Source of the DNA: Flavobacterium sp. KJJ | GTDB taxonomy: Bacteria > Bacteroidota > Bacteroidia > Flavobacteriales > Flavobacteriaceae | DNA: 64,000 bases | Direction: 5' to 3' | Assembly: GCF_000708595.2 (NCBI RefSeq) | Contig: NZ_JARP01000003.1 | Span: 124,001 to 188,000 of the forward strand | Shown: piece by piece, positions 8,216 through 18,151 of the stretch | Position numbering within the stretch: the stretch's first letter is position 1 | Layout of the letters: every line of letters starts with the position of its first letter | Notes under the pieces: model-generated | Databases searched by the model: none | Told to the model about the DNA's origin: nothing | What the model saw: only the letters and a program-made list of their open reading frames with translations | Made by a program: the position numbers and the translations under genes

Positions 8216-9685
8216 ATGGAAGAAAATAAGGAATCGTATAAACAGATATTTAAATCCACTTCCATTGTTGGAGGTGCACAAATTATAAATATAATTATTG
8301 GTATTATAAGAAACAAAATAATAGCAATATTATTAGGGCCTGCAGGTGTAGGAGTAGCAGGTATTTTTCAAACAATTGTCGAATTAGTTAGAAATGGTAC
8401 AGGATTAGGAATAAATTTTAGCGGTGTAAAAAATGTTGCAGAAAACAATACTGATTCACAACGTGTAGCCAGAACCATATTAGTACTAAGACGCTGGGAA
8501 TTTGGTACAGGTTTAGTAGGTATGTTGGTTGTAATTGTTTTGTGTAATTTTTTTAGCAATTACTCTTTTGGTAATGATGGATATACATATAGTATCGCAT
8601 TTATGTCAGTAACGTTGCTGATAAGTGCTGTTTCAGCTGGTCAGCTTGCAATCCTACAAGGGCTAAGACGAATAAAAGAAATGGCTAAAGCGACTCTATT
8701 GGGGTCTATTTTAGGAACCCTAATTTCTTTGCCTATTTTTTGGTGGTTTGGGATAGCAGGAATTGTTCCTTCAATGATTTTAACCGCACTTGGCTCGCTT
8801 ACGGTGTCATGGTATTATGCAAGAAAAGTAATTACAGAAAAAGTTCAATTGTCATTATCAGAGACTTTTTCTGAAGGTTTAGGAATGGCGAAATTAGGGT
8901 TTTTTATTGTTGTAAATGGTTTCGTTGCTACAATTTCATTATATGTTATTAGAGTCTTAATTAGAACTCATTTAGGAATGGATTCTGTTGGATATTTTCA
9001 AGCCGTGTGGATCATTTCTACTATGTACATAAATATATTACTAAATTCTATGCTGGCAGACTACTTTCCTCGACTAAGTGCTATTAAAGACAATAAGGAA
9101 GCGAGTAATAAGCTGATAAATCAACAATTAGAAATGACACTGTTAGTTGGTACACCTATGCTTATGGGAATGATAGCGTTTGCAACATTAGCAATAAACA
9201 TATTATACACTAATTCATTTCATTCAGCAGTATCAGTTTTAAAATGGCAAATGATGGCTTCATTTTTTACATTTATAAGCTATACTGTTGGGGTTCTTTA
9301 TCTTTCGTTGAATAAAGGTTGGTATGCTATTATTATCGAAACTCTAAGGCAGATTATTTATATAAGTTTTGTTTTTTTTGGTTGGGAATATTTTGGTTTT
9401 AATGTTCTGGGAATAGGTTTTCTCATTGCTAATTTTGTATGTCTAGTTTTTGGCGTTTACTCTGCAAGACAGCTCAATTCATTTAAATTTTCTATTATAA
9501 ATGTAAAATACATTTTAATTTTAGGCAGTTTTGTAGGACTAACATTGTTCTGTTCTTTATACTTTGAGGGTTTTATTCAATATATATTAAATGGAGTTCT
9601 TTTGATATTAGCTTCTGCTTTTTGTTTATATAATTTGAATAAGATGCTTGATATTAAAAATTGGTTTAAGGCACGATATAAATAA
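8216..9685 (+). CDS. wzx: Wzx-type oligosaccharide flippase
   Basis: A 489-residue membrane protein with about 12-14 predicted hydrophobic segments, matching the MOP-superfamily O-antigen translocases. Family-typical features include the N-terminal STSIVGGAQIINIIIGIIRNK block and LLGPAGVGVAGIF. Arg and Lys residues are scattered between helices. It moves undecaprenyl-diphosphate-linked repeat units from the cytoplasmic to the periplasmic face for polymerisation. A polymerase-like gene at 13281 completes the Wzx/Wzy pair. A second, ABC-type exporter lies at 26279-28342, so this locus supports two export modes. Confidence 0.92.
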   Translation: MEENKESYKQIFKSTSIVGGAQIINIIIGIIRNKIIAILLGPAGVGVAGIFQTIVELVRNGTGLGINFSGVKNVAENNTDSQRVARTILVLRRWEFGTGLVGMLVVIVLCNFFSNYSFGNDGYTYSIAFMSVTLLISAVSAGQLAILQGLRRIKEMAKATLLGSILGTLISLPIFWWFGIAGIVPSMILTALGSLTVSWYYARKVITEKVQLSLSETFSEGLGMAKLGFFIVVNGFVATISLYVIRVLIRTHLGMDSVGYFQAVWIISTMYINILLNSMLADYFPRLSAIKDNKEASNKLINQQLEMTLLVGTPMLMGMIAFATLAINILYTNSFHSAVSVLKWQMMASFFTFISYTVGVLYLSLNKGWYAIIIETLRQIIYISFVFFGWEYFGFNVLGIGFLIANFVCLVFGVYSARQLNSFKFSIINVKYILILGSFVGLTLFCSLYFEGFIQYILNGVLLILASAFCLYNLNKMLDIKNWFKARYK

Positions 9686-9734
9686 TACGTTCAATAGTAA
9701 ATTATAAGATTTAAAAAATAACGAATTTGTAAAT

Positions 9735-10358
9735 ATGTTATCAAAAGCATTAAGTTTTTTTAGAAAATATAGATTAAAAAGTAATTTAAAAAAATTAAGT
9801 AATAACTTAGAAATAGGGAATTCGCATTTTTTTCAAATGTTCTCCATTAATCTAAGTAATCCTATTAAAGATAAAAAATATATTAAAATTGGTGATGATA
9901 CTATTTTAGATTGTTTAATATCCTTTGAATCTTCTGTGGGCGAGGTTATTATTGGAAACAATGTCTTTATTGGACGAAGTAACTTAATATGTCGCAGTAA
10001 AATTGAAATTGAAGATAATGTTTTTATGGCATGGGGAACGTTCGTATATGATCATAATTCACATTCTCTAGATTATAAAGAACGCCAAAATGACATTCTA
10101 CAACAATTATCTGATTATAGAGAGGGTAAATTTTTTACTGAAAACAAAAACTGGGATGTAGTTGATTCTAAGCCAATTAAAATTTGTTCAAATGCTTGGA
10201 TTGGAATGAACTGTATAATATTGAAAGGTGTCACAATTGGTGAAGGTGCAATTGTTGGTGCAGGAAGTGTAGTTACAAAAGATGTTCCTGCCTGGACAGT
10301 TGTTGGAGGAAATCCAGCAGTAGTTATTAAAAAACTTGAAGGCGAGCTAAAGAAATAA
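9735..10358 (+). CDS. left-handed beta-helix acyltransferase (hexapeptide repeat)
   Basis: The 207-residue protein shows repeated [LIV]-G-x4 hexapeptides in two runs (about residues 50-100 and 145-190), the mark of a LbH trimeric acyltransferase. A catalytic-type histidine cluster DHNSH lies at residues 106-110, followed by a loop of about 35 residues. The end has the usual AGSVVTKDVPAWTVVGGNPA cap. It resembles maltose O-acetyltransferase/WbbJ-type enzymes that acetylate sugars from acetyl-CoA. It is followed 6 bases later by an SDR gene, which suggests joint work on one nucleotide sugar or residue. Confidence 0.88.
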   Translation: MLSKALSFFRKYRLKSNLKKLSNNLEIGNSHFFQMFSINLSNPIKDKKYIKIGDDTILDCLISFESSVGEVIIGNNVFIGRSNLICRSKIEIEDNVFMAWGTFVYDHNSHSLDYKERQNDILQQLSDYREGKFFTENKNWDVVDSKPIKICSNAWIGMNCIILKGVTIGEGAIVGAGSVVTKDVPAWTVVGGNPAVVIKKLEGELKK

Positions 10359-10364
10359 ATATCA

Positions 10365-11282
10365 ATGAAACAAATTTTAATAACCGGTGCCTACGGTTTT
10401 TTAGGTAGAAATGTAGCAAGAGAATTTAAAAAGTCTGGGAATTACGTTGCAGGGATAGGTCATGGTAAATGGGATAAAGATGAATATTCTAAATGGGGAA
10501 TAGATGAATGGTATGAAACCACAATTACATTTGAAGCATTGCTTAACATTAATCATAAATTTGATATTATAGTTCACTGCGGAGGTAGTGGTTCAGTTGG
10601 ATTTTCATGGGAAAACCCATATGAAGATTTTCAAAAAAGTGTACAAAGTACCTTATCTATATTAGAATATATTCGATTGCAAAATAATAAATGTAAATTT
10701 ATTTATCCGTCAAGTCCTGCAGTTCAGGGTAATTTAGATCATATCAGGATAAAAGAAGAAATGGTTTCAACTCCAGTTTCGCCATATGGTTTTCATAAGA
10801 AAATAGCTGAACAAATATGCCTCTCCTATCATAATAATTTTAATATTGATATTGGAATAATCAGATATTTTTCTATTTATGGTGATGGTTTACAAAAACA
10901 ACTATTATGGGATGCATGTAAAAAAATTGATAAATTAGATCATGCAGTTTTTTTTGGTACCGGAAAAGAAACAAGAGATTGGATACATGTATCTGATGCT
11001 GCTTCGCTATTGTGTGTGTTCTCTCTTAAGCTCGAAGGTTTTGAAGTTATAAATGGGGGTTCTGGAATTGAGACATCTATTTATGATATTATCTCGATGC
11101 TAAATAAATACATAGGAAAATCTACAGAGATTGAGTTTAATGGCAATACTAAAGAAGGTGATCCAATGCATTTTTGGGCTGATATCGAAAAATCTAAATC
11201 TTTGAACTGGGAGCCAACGATAAGTATAGAGGATGGTATAAAACAATATGTTCAATATTTTAAATCTCTAAATAATGATTAA
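10365..11282 (+). CDS. NAD-dependent epimerase/dehydratase family protein
   Basis: A 305-residue extended SDR with Rossmann motif GAYGFLG at residues 8-14, Ser116-Ser117 in the catalytic loop, and Tyr141-x3-Lys145. An HVSDAA-type block (about residues 208-213) and a GGSG block follow, as in nucleotide-sugar epimerases. Substrate is not identifiable from sequence; GDP- or dTDP-sugar reduction or epimerisation are possible. The last 8 bases overlap the following glycosyltransferase gene, so product and transferase may be linked in one step of repeat-unit assembly. Confidence 0.85.
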   Translation: MKQILITGAYGFLGRNVAREFKKSGNYVAGIGHGKWDKDEYSKWGIDEWYETTITFEALLNINHKFDIIVHCGGSGSVGFSWENPYEDFQKSVQSTLSILEYIRLQNNKCKFIYPSSPAVQGNLDHIRIKEEMVSTPVSPYGFHKKIAEQICLSYHNNFNIDIGIIRYFSIYGDGLQKQLLWDACKKIDKLDHAVFFGTGKETRDWIHVSDAASLLCVFSLKLEGFEVINGGSGIETSIYDIISMLNKYIGKSTEIEFNGNTKEGDPMHFWADIEKSKSLNWEPTISIEDGIKQYVQYFKSLNND

Positions 11283-12423
11283 AGTTGGGTTTTTATTAAA
11301 TTTTACTGTTGAGTATAAGGGAGGTATTAATTATTTAAAAAATCTTTTTTTTGCTTTAAACAAACACCATTCAAATGAAACAGAAATAGTTTTATTTGTA
11401 CCACAAAATATAGATAAATCTTATGAAGATTTATTTTCTCCATACGCTAAAATCGTAAGAACTAGAATACTTCAACGCAAAAGTATAGCTTGGCTATTAA
11501 GCCGTATCTGCGAAAAATTTATTGGTTTCGATCCTTTTGTGTTTTATTTATTGAAAAAACACAAGATAAATTGTATTTCACATTCTAATTATGTTTATCC
11601 TTTTAGCAATATTAAAACTATAAATTGGATACCAGATTTTCAGTATCTACATTATCCTGATTTGTGGACATCGAAGCAATTATCTTATGTAAAAAAACTA
11701 CATACAAAATGGATACTTAAAAGTGATGTAATAGTTGTTAGTAGCTATGCTGCAAAAAATGACTTATTGACTCAATATCATAATTTTGCAGATAAAGTAA
11801 AAGTACTGCATTTTGTTTCTCAACCTCAAAATGATGTAAAATCAATTGAAGCAAATTTCGACGCAGAGGAGTTAGGAATTAAGGGTAATTTTTTCTATTT
11901 GCCAAATCAATTTTGGAGTCATAAAAATCATATAATAGTTTTTAAAGCTATTAATTTGCTTAAGAAAAAAGGTCTAGATGTTCTTTTGGTAACAACAGGG
12001 TCACATAATGATTATAGAGATGGTGGTCAGCATTTTGGAAAACTTTTACAATACGTAAAAGATAATGATTTAGAAAAAAATATTTTATTTTTAGGATTAA
12101 TACCCTATGATAAGGTGTTTTCTTTGATGAATAATTCCTTATCAATAATAAATCCATCATATTTTGAAGGATGGAGTTCAACTGTTGAAGAATCAAAAAG
12201 TATAGATAAAACAATAATTTTGTCAGATATACCGGTTCATAGAGAACAAGATCCAGTTAGAGGAATCTATTTTAATCCAGATGATGAAAATGAATTAGCT
12301 AATATATTAGAATCGGTGTTGAATAATAATTATAATTTTCAAGATTTAAGACTTGATAATCAACCTACTTTAGAAATGAGAACTAAGGAGTTTTCAGATC
12401 AATTTTATGAAATAATAAAGTAG
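11275..12423 (+). CDS. GT4-type (GT-B) glycosyltransferase
   Basis: A 382-residue two-domain GT-B protein. The C-terminal half has the retaining GT4 donor-site signature EGWSSTVEES (the EX7E motif), preceded by an IPYDKVF block and followed by ILSDIPVHREQ. The N-terminal domain holds KGGINYLKNLFFAL, the acceptor-side glycine loop. Such enzymes add sugars from UDP-, GDP- or CMP-linked donors at the cytoplasmic face. The preceding SDR gene overlaps by 8 bases. Sugar specificity cannot be read from the sequence. Confidence 0.87.
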   Translation: MIKVGFLLNFTVEYKGGINYLKNLFFALNKHHSNETEIVLFVPQNIDKSYEDLFSPYAKIVRTRILQRKSIAWLLSRICEKFIGFDPFVFYLLKKHKINCISHSNYVYPFSNIKTINWIPDFQYLHYPDLWTSKQLSYVKKLHTKWILKSDVIVVSSYAAKNDLLTQYHNFADKVKVLHFVSQPQNDVKSIEANFDAEELGIKGNFFYLPNQFWSHKNHIIVFKAINLLKKKGLDVLLVTTGSHNDYRDGGQHFGKLLQYVKDNDLEKNILFLGLIPYDKVFSLMNNSLSIINPSYFEGWSSTVEESKSIDKTIILSDIPVHREQDPVRGIYFNPDDENELANILESVLNNNYNFQDLRLDNQPTLEMRTKEFSDQFYEIIK

Positions 12424-12469
12424 TTGTAAAACGATAATATTTAAGCTTTTAAGTGATTGTAAAAAATAA

Positions 12470-13303
12470 ATGGAAAGTAGTTTACCAAATAAATTTAATA
12501 CCTGCATCGTTATAGTAACCTATAATCCAGATTCAAGCTTTGTAAATAATGTAGTTCGCCACTTAGAAATCGTAGATAAGGTTTCTATAGTTGACAATAA
12601 CTCAGTTGTAGATATAAAATCTTTATTGCCTAATAAGTATTTAAATAAAATTGATGTAATTTTTTCAGAAAAAAACAAAGGAATTGCATGGGCATTGAAC
12701 AAAGGAATTTCTGAAGCTATTAAATTATCGTACGAGTGGGTCATTACATTTGATCAAGATTCACTGCCAGATATAAAATTACTTGATTATTATTCGGAAG
12801 TTTTAAAAAAGGAAAAAAATATTGGATTGCTAGGAACAAAGTTTTCAGATAAAACCGAAAATATTGATAAAATAACCTGGAAAAATAGTTTAACATTAAT
12901 AACATCCGGAACATTACATCCCATAAAAATATTTGATTTTATTGGTTTTTACAATGAAAAATTGTTTATAGATAGTGTTGATTTTGATTTTGCTTTAAGA
13001 GTTAAAATAGCAGGATATAACGTTGTACGAATTGAAGCTCCATTATTGAGTCATAAATTAGGTACTCCCGTAAAAAAATATGGATTGGAATCTTCAAATC
13101 ATAACTTAATCAGAAGATATTATTACTCACGAAATCATTTTTTTTTAACTAAAACATATTTTAAAAAATTTCCAGTTTGGATACTTAAAAAGAATTTCTT
13201 TTTCATAAAGTCAATTCTATTACTTATTATAGTTGAAGATAATGTTTCTGCTAAATTGAAGAATATTGTTAAAGGAATTAATGATGGATATAAAGGTTTC
13301 TAG
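12470..13303 (+). CDS. family 2 glycosyltransferase, rhamnosyltransferase-like
   Basis: A compact 277-residue GT2 protein with CIVIVTYNPD at the N terminus, VDNNS at 41-45, and the DQD metal site at 95-97 in FDQDSLP. This pattern, with the NKGIAWALNKGI block and a later DSVDFDFALR, is common in dTDP-L-rhamnose transferases of O-antigen loci. Rhamnose precursor genes rmlCDA lie downstream at 21661-24008, which fits but does not prove the donor. The 3' end overlaps the start of the polymerase gene by 23 bases. Confidence 0.85.
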   Translation: MESSLPNKFNTCIVIVTYNPDSSFVNNVVRHLEIVDKVSIVDNNSVVDIKSLLPNKYLNKIDVIFSEKNKGIAWALNKGISEAIKLSYEWVITFDQDSLPDIKLLDYYSEVLKKEKNIGLLGTKFSDKTENIDKITWKNSLTLITSGTLHPIKIFDFIGFYNEKLFIDSVDFDFALRVKIAGYNVVRIEAPLLSHKLGTPVKKYGLESSNHNLIRRYYYSRNHFFLTKTYFKKFPVWILKKNFFFIKSILLLIIVEDNVSAKLKNIVKGINDGYKGF

Positions 13304-14528
13304 AAATTATTTAATTGCTTTTTGCGGTTTATCATTATTGTTTTTAATGATGACCTTTATTTCACAATACAATCCCATAAAAATGGCATTAATGCTTGCA
13401 TTAGTGGTATTAATAAGAAAAGTCCCTTCAAATTTGTCAATTAAGGCCCGTGTTATATTTATACTGATTTTTATATATGGTATTTATGGCATTTATTTAG
13501 GTTTTTATTATCAAAATCCTCATCCTTTCTTATTTGTTACCATATATTGTATATACCCATTTTTTTTCGCATTATTTTCACTTTTTTTGACAAAGACTGA
13601 ATATTTTATAAAAATTGTTCAAGTGATTTTTTTTGCTCATCTTTTTATAGTTTTTTATGATTTAGTTTACGCATGGGGTGTGTTAGTTGGGGTTGATATT
13701 CCTAATATTTATACAGTGGAGATACCGTTTAGTATTTATAGTGATAGTTCCCGTATGAATTTTGTAAACTTAAATACTTTAACGTTTACAACACCAGTAT
13801 TGTTCTTATTATTACTAGCAAAATATGAGATAGGTATTTCCAGAATAATACAATCTATAGTTTTATTTGCTACTTTTTTTTTGTTAATAATTTCTGGGAG
13901 AAGAAGTGTAATGCTTATGATGTTTGTTTTGCCTTTTATCCCTTTTGTTTTTTCAGGTTTTTTTTCGAAAAAAGTCAAAACAGCCTTAATAAGAAGTACT
14001 TTTATTTTTTTGGGTATACTATGTATCGTTTTTTTTAAAATAAAATCGGACAATCCAGAATTGATATCTGGATATTCAGAAGTTTTTATGAATGCATTTG
14101 ATTCTGGAAAAGAGCCAATCAAGTTTGCGCAAAAGGAGATGCTTACACAAAAATTTATTGAAAAACCAATATTTGGACAAGGTTCTGGAGCAATGTTTTT
14201 TGAGCCAGCACCGGGTAGAATGATTTTTGCAGATCAATTCGAGCTCTCTTATCATTATAAACTAGCTAGTACAGGAATAATTGGTTTTATTCTTATAGTT
14301 GGAACATATTTGTGGGTTTTTTTTTACGGTCTTTATATTTCACGGAAAAATAACGATATGATATTTTTATCATTTTTAATTGGGTATTTTTTTATGCTAA
14401 TTGCTGATGCTACAAATCCAGTTTTAGCTTCTTTTGACTTAATTTGGCCTATATATTTATGTTTGGCGAGAATTAATTACTGGGAAATAAGCAAAAGAAC
14501 TATTCAATATAATGTTGTTAATATATAA
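13281..14528 (+). CDS. wzy: Wzy-type O-antigen/capsule polymerase
   Basis: About 415 residues and 10-11 hydrophobic segments, with a large hydrophilic loop around residues 260-320 that includes GQGSGAMF. This topology and the ISGRRSVML segment match the Wzy_C/O-antigen ligase superfamily. An upstream in-frame TTG at 13266 exists, but the paired ATG codons at 13281 and 13284 follow an AAAGGAA site at 13271 at proper distance, so I chose 13281. Wzy joins repeat units in the periplasm after Wzx flipping. A WaaL-type ligase is the main alternative; the neighbouring wzx and transferases favour polymerase. Confidence 0.8.
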   Translation: MMDIKVSRNYLIAFCGLSLLFLMMTFISQYNPIKMALMLALVVLIRKVPSNLSIKARVIFILIFIYGIYGIYLGFYYQNPHPFLFVTIYCIYPFFFALFSLFLTKTEYFIKIVQVIFFAHLFIVFYDLVYAWGVLVGVDIPNIYTVEIPFSIYSDSSRMNFVNLNTLTFTTPVLFLLLLAKYEIGISRIIQSIVLFATFFLLIISGRRSVMLMMFVLPFIPFVFSGFFSKKVKTALIRSTFIFLGILCIVFFKIKSDNPELISGYSEVFMNAFDSGKEPIKFAQKEMLTQKFIEKPIFGQGSGAMFFEPAPGRMIFADQFELSYHYKLASTGIIGFILIVGTYLWVFFYGLYISRKNNDMIFLSFLIGYFFMLIADATNPVLASFDLIWPIYLCLARINYWEISKRTIQYNVVNI

Positions 14529-14575
14529 CCGAATATTTAAGGAAGCTTTTACTTTTAAATTAGTTAATTTTTTTT

Positions 14576-15283
14576 ATGAAAAAAATATCAGTTTGTATGG
14601 CAACATACAACGGAGGAAAATATATAAAGCAACAGATAGATTCAATTTTGATTCAGCTTTCCGAGAATGATGAACTTATTATTTCAGATGATAATTCAAC
14701 AGATAATACTATTGATGTAATCAAGGGGATTTCAGATTGCAGAATAAAATTATTTTTTAATCAGGAAAAAGGATATACAAGTAATTTTGAAAATGCTCTC
14801 AATCAAATAACAGGCGATATTGTGTTTTTAAGTGATCAGGATGATATTTGGGATTCTAATAAAGTAGAAATTTGTTTAGAAGAACTTAAAACATATGATT
14901 TCATTGTTTCAGACTGTAAAGTAATTAATAATAAGAATGAAATAATATCAGATTCTTATTTTGAATTAAGAAATATTAAAAAAAACCGTTTAGGAAATCT
15001 TATAAAATTTAGTTTTTTAGGTTGCTGTTTAGCTTTTCGATCAGATATATTAAAAAAAGCACTTCCTTTTCCTTCAGACAGAAAATTATGTACGCATGAT
15101 AATTGGTTGTTTTTAGTAGGTGCTTTCCTTTTCAGATACAAAGTATTAAATAATAAACTTATTCATTACAGAAGGCATAATGAGAACGTTTCAACATTAA
15201 TTTCGAAAACTTCGGTATGGTTTAAAATTAAATATAGAATGTATTTAAGTTTTTTTTTAATCAAAAGATATATTGCTAATTAA
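14576..15283 (+). CDS. family 2 glycosyltransferase
   Basis: A short 235-residue GT2 enzyme. Motifs in order: ISVCMATYNGG (4-14), SDDNSTDNT (37-45), and the metal site LSDQDDIW (85-92). A conserved CTHDNW block lies near residue 180 where the acceptor base sits. This is the RfbF/WapR-like subgroup often assigned to rhamnosyl transfer. It ends 9 bases before another GT2 gene. Donor is unproven. Confidence 0.87.
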   Translation: MKKISVCMATYNGGKYIKQQIDSILIQLSENDELIISDDNSTDNTIDVIKGISDCRIKLFFNQEKGYTSNFENALNQITGDIVFLSDQDDIWDSNKVEICLEELKTYDFIVSDCKVINNKNEIISDSYFELRNIKKNRLGNLIKFSFLGCCLAFRSDILKKALPFPSDRKLCTHDNWLFLVGAFLFRYKVLNNKLIHYRRHNENVSTLISKTSVWFKIKYRMYLSFFLIKRYIAN

Positions 15284-15292
15284 AAATATAGA

Positions 15293-16039
15293 ATGAAAAT
15301 TTCAATTATAACGGTTGTGTACAACAACGAAAAAACAATTAAGGATGCTTTAGAGTCAGTTCTTAGACAAACCTATAAAAACATAGAATATGTAATTATA
15401 GATGGAAATTCTAAGGACAATACGGTATCAATTATTAGAGAGTACGAAAGCAGGCTAGGCTATTTTGTTTCAGAAAAAGATAACGGATTATATGATGCCA
15501 TGAATAAAGGTATTCAATCAGCAACAGGAGATGTAATTGGAATATTGAATTCAGATGATTTATATCAGGATTTTAAAGTTATTACTGATGTTATGGAACA
15601 ATTTAACAATGATTCTGATTTAGATATATTGTATGGAAATCTTGTATATGTAAAAAGCAATGATACAGATGCAATTGTAAGAAATTGGAAATGCAAACCA
15701 TATTATGATCGTTTTTTTGAAAATGGAAATGTTCCACCTCATCCGGCATTATTTGTAAAGAGATCAGTATATGACAAAGTAGGTTTGTTTAATTTAGATT
15801 ATAAATTAGCGGCAGATTATGAATTAATGCTTAGAATGTTAAAAAAATATAATTTTAAAATTAAATATATTGATCGTTTAATTGTAAAGATGAGACTAGG
15901 CGGGGCCACGAATCAAAGTTTTACTAATATAATTAATCAAAATAAAGAGATTGTTAGAGCTTGGAAAAATAATTCCTTGAAAGCACCATTATATTTAATG
16001 CCAGTGAGGATATTTAAACGTTTAATTCAATTCATTTAA
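15293..16039 (+). CDS. family 2 glycosyltransferase, WcaA/PGL-like subgroup
   Basis: A 248-residue single-domain GT2. It has IITVVYNNEKTI, DGNSKDNT (38-45), the EKDNGLYDAMNKGI block (61-74) typical of colanic-acid WcaA/WcaE-like enzymes, and a SDD metal site at 87-89. An AADYELMLRM segment near residue 170 holds the acceptor-activating acid. It probably adds one sugar to the lipid-linked repeat unit. The following gene encodes a nucleotide-sugar reductase/epimerase. Confidence 0.88.
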   Translation: MKISIITVVYNNEKTIKDALESVLRQTYKNIEYVIIDGNSKDNTVSIIREYESRLGYFVSEKDNGLYDAMNKGIQSATGDVIGILNSDDLYQDFKVITDVMEQFNNDSDLDILYGNLVYVKSNDTDAIVRNWKCKPYYDRFFENGNVPPHPALFVKRSVYDKVGLFNLDYKLAADYELMLRMLKKYNFKIKYIDRLIVKMRLGGATNQSFTNIINQNKEIVRAWKNNSLKAPLYLMPVRIFKRLIQFI

Positions 16040-16075
16040 TATAAGACTCGACTCTGTAGAGATAAAAAATATAAC

Positions 16076-16975
16076 ATGAAAATTTTAATAACTGGTTCAA
16101 GCGGTTTCTTAGGAAAATCAATTTTTAAAGAATTAGAAAATGAAGGCGAAGTTCTAGGATTATCTAGAAATTCTACAAATTATAAGTTTTCATTAGAAAA
16201 AGATATTCCAGTTTTTAATGATAATTTTGATGTTGTAATTCATTGTGCTGGAAAAGCACATAGTATTCCTAAAACTGAAATTCAAAAAAAAGAGTTTTAC
16301 GATGTGAATGTCCAGGGGACTAAAAATTTATTAAAAGGATTAGAAAATTCAATTACACCTAAAAAATTTGTTTTTATAAGTTCTGTGTCAGTGTATGGAC
16401 AAGAAATAGGTACTGTTATTAAAGAAAATCATCCTTTAGAAGCTACAGATCCATATGGAGCAAGCAAAATTGAGGCTGAAAAAATTATCATAAATTGGTG
16501 TAAAGAAAATAATGTTATTTGTACAATTTTACGCTTGCCATTGCTAGTTGGTAAAGAGGCTCCAGGTAACCTAGGTGCTATGATTAAAGCCATAACAAAA
16601 GGATACTACTTTAATATAGGAGGCGGAAAGGCTAAAAAAAGTATGGTATTAGCTAAAGATGTGGCTTCATTAATTATGATAGTTGCATCAATTGGAGGAA
16701 TTTATAACCTTACTGATGGGCACCATCCAAATTTTCATGAGCTAAGTTTAGCTATTTCTATAAATAAAAATAAAAAAAAACCTTCAAATTTACCAATGAA
16801 AATAGCTTTTCTGCTGGGTAAATTTGGTGATATTCTTGGTGATAAAGCACCAATAAATTCGTTAAAAATTAAAAAAATGACTTCTGATTTGACTTTTGAT
16901 GATTCTAAAGCAAGAGCTATGTTAGATTGGAAACCACAATCTGTGGTAGATTATATAAATAATAATAAAATATAA
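16076..16975 (+). CDS. WbpV/WreQ-like NAD-dependent 4-ketoreductase/epimerase
   Basis: A 299-residue extended SDR. GSSGFLG lies at residues 7-13, Ser102-Ser103 in the [10 protein letters not shown] strand, and Tyr127-x3-Lys131 (DPYGASK). The AGKAH block (58-62) and the [10 protein letters not shown] segment are typical of WbpV, WbpK and Gnu-like proteins. Relatives reduce UDP-2-acetamido-4-keto-2,6-dideoxyhexose, the product of WbpM-type dehydratases, to QuiNAc or FucNAc. A WbpM-like dehydratase (24093) and a WbpL-like initiating transferase (19129) are both in this locus, so the three probably make and load the first sugar. Whether it makes QuiNAc or FucNAc is open. Confidence 0.8.
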   Translation: MKILITGSSGFLGKSIFKELENEGEVLGLSRNSTNYKFSLEKDIPVFNDNFDVVIHCAGKAHSIPKTEIQKKEFYDVNVQGTKNLLKGLENSITPKKFVFISSVSVYGQEIGTVIKENHPLEATDPYGASKIEAEKIIINWCKENNVICTILRLPLLVGKEAPGNLGAMIKAITKGYYFNIGGGKAKKSMVLAKDVASLIMIVASIGGIYNLTDGHHPNFHELSLAISINKNKKKPSNLPMKIAFLLGKFGDILGDKAPINSLKIKKMTSDLTFDDSKARAMLDWKPQSVVDYINNNKI

Positions 16976-16985
16976 AACTATAAAA

Positions 16986-18104
16986 ATGAAAATTGCACTT
17001 ATAACAGGAATTACAGGACAAGATGGTTCATATTTAGCAGAATTACTATTAGAGAAAGGATATATGGTTCATGGTGTTAAAAGAAGAGCTTCATCTTTTA
17101 ATACACAACGTATTGACCATATTTATCAGGATCAACATGAAACCAATGTAAATTTTAAGATGCATTATGGGGATTTGACTGATTCTACTAATATTATTCG
17201 AATCATACAAGAGGTGCAGCCAGATGAAATCTATAATTTAGGAGCGATGAGTCATGTAAAAGTTTCTTTTGATTCGCCAGAATATGTTGCCAATGTTGAT
17301 GGTATAGGCACACTAAGAATATTAGAGGCTGTACGTATTTTAGGGCTAGAAAAGAAAACACGTATTTATCAAGCCTCTACATCTGAATTGTATGGAGGAT
17401 TGGCTGAAAACAAAAATGAAAAAGGACTTTATGATGAGCATTCGCCTTTTTACCCTCGTTCGCCTTATGGTGTAGCAAAAATTTATGGTTTTTGGATTAC
17501 CAAAAATTACCGTGAAGCTTATGATATGTTTGCTTGTAATGGAATTTTATTTAATCACGAATCGCCTCGTCGAGGTGAAACTTTTGTAACTCGTAAAATA
17601 ACTATGGCTACGGCAGCTATTGCTTTAGGCGAACAAGATTGCTTATATTTAGGTAATTTAGATGCACAACGTGATTGGGGACATGCGAAAGATTATGTAG
17701 AAGCAATGTGGCGTATTTTACAACAAGATGTTGCCGAAGATTATGTAATTGCGATGGGAGAAACAACTTATGTACGTGATTTTGTTAAAATGTCGTTTTC
17801 AGAAGTAGGAATAGATATAGAATTTAGAGGAGAAGGAGTAGATGAAAAAGGATATGTTGCTTCTTGCAGTAATCCTGCTTATCAAATTGAGTTAGGAAAA
17901 CAGATAATTGCTGTTGATCCACAATATTTCCGCCCAACAGAAGTAGACCTGCTTATTGGAGATCCTTCGAAATCGAAAACTAAATTGGGCTGGGTTCCTC
18001 AATATAATTTAGCTGGATTAGTAAAAGAAATGATGGCATCTGACATTCAAAATGTTAAGAAAGAAAAGATGTTGAGAGAAGTAAAATCGACTATTAAATA
18101 TTAA
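16986..18104 (+). CDS. gmd: GDP-mannose 4,6-dehydratase
   Basis: A 372-residue protein with the Gmd signature [19 protein letters not shown] (Rossmann at 8-15), [10 protein letters not shown], and the catalytic set Thr132, Glu134, Tyr161 and Lys165. The [16 protein letters not shown] block is diagnostic. It converts GDP-D-mannose to GDP-4-keto-6-deoxy-D-mannose in the cytoplasm. The next gene is GDP-L-fucose synthase, 47 bases downstream, so GDP-L-fucose is the expected product. Conservation is high along the whole length and no truncation is seen. Confidence 0.98.
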   Translation: MKIALITGITGQDGSYLAELLLEKGYMVHGVKRRASSFNTQRIDHIYQDQHETNVNFKMHYGDLTDSTNIIRIIQEVQPDEIYNLGAMSHVKVSFDSPEYVANVDGIGTLRILEAVRILGLEKKTRIYQASTSELYGGLAENKNEKGLYDEHSPFYPRSPYGVAKIYGFWITKNYREAYDMFACNGILFNHESPRRGETFVTRKITMATAAIALGEQDCLYLGNLDAQRDWGHAKDYVEAMWRILQQDVAEDYVIAMGETTYVRDFVKMSFSEVGIDIEFRGEGVDEKGYVASCSNPAYQIELGKQIIAVDPQYFRPTEVDLLIGDPSKSKTKLGWVPQYNLAGLVKEMMASDIQNVKKEKMLREVKSTIKY

Positions 18105-18151
18105 TTTAGATAAATCAGAATAATAATATTCTTGAATTAGAAATTAACATT

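Noticed and set aside
13266..13280. TTG start for wzy upstream of the chosen ATG
   Set aside because: An AAAGGAA site precedes ATG 13281/13284 at normal distance, and the extra five residues add nothing.
13736..14122. 128-codon open frame on the minus strand inside wzy
   Set aside because: It lies antisense to a polymerase gene with clear membrane topology, and its lysine/isoleucine-rich translation matches no family. AT-rich hydrophobic genes often give such shadows.
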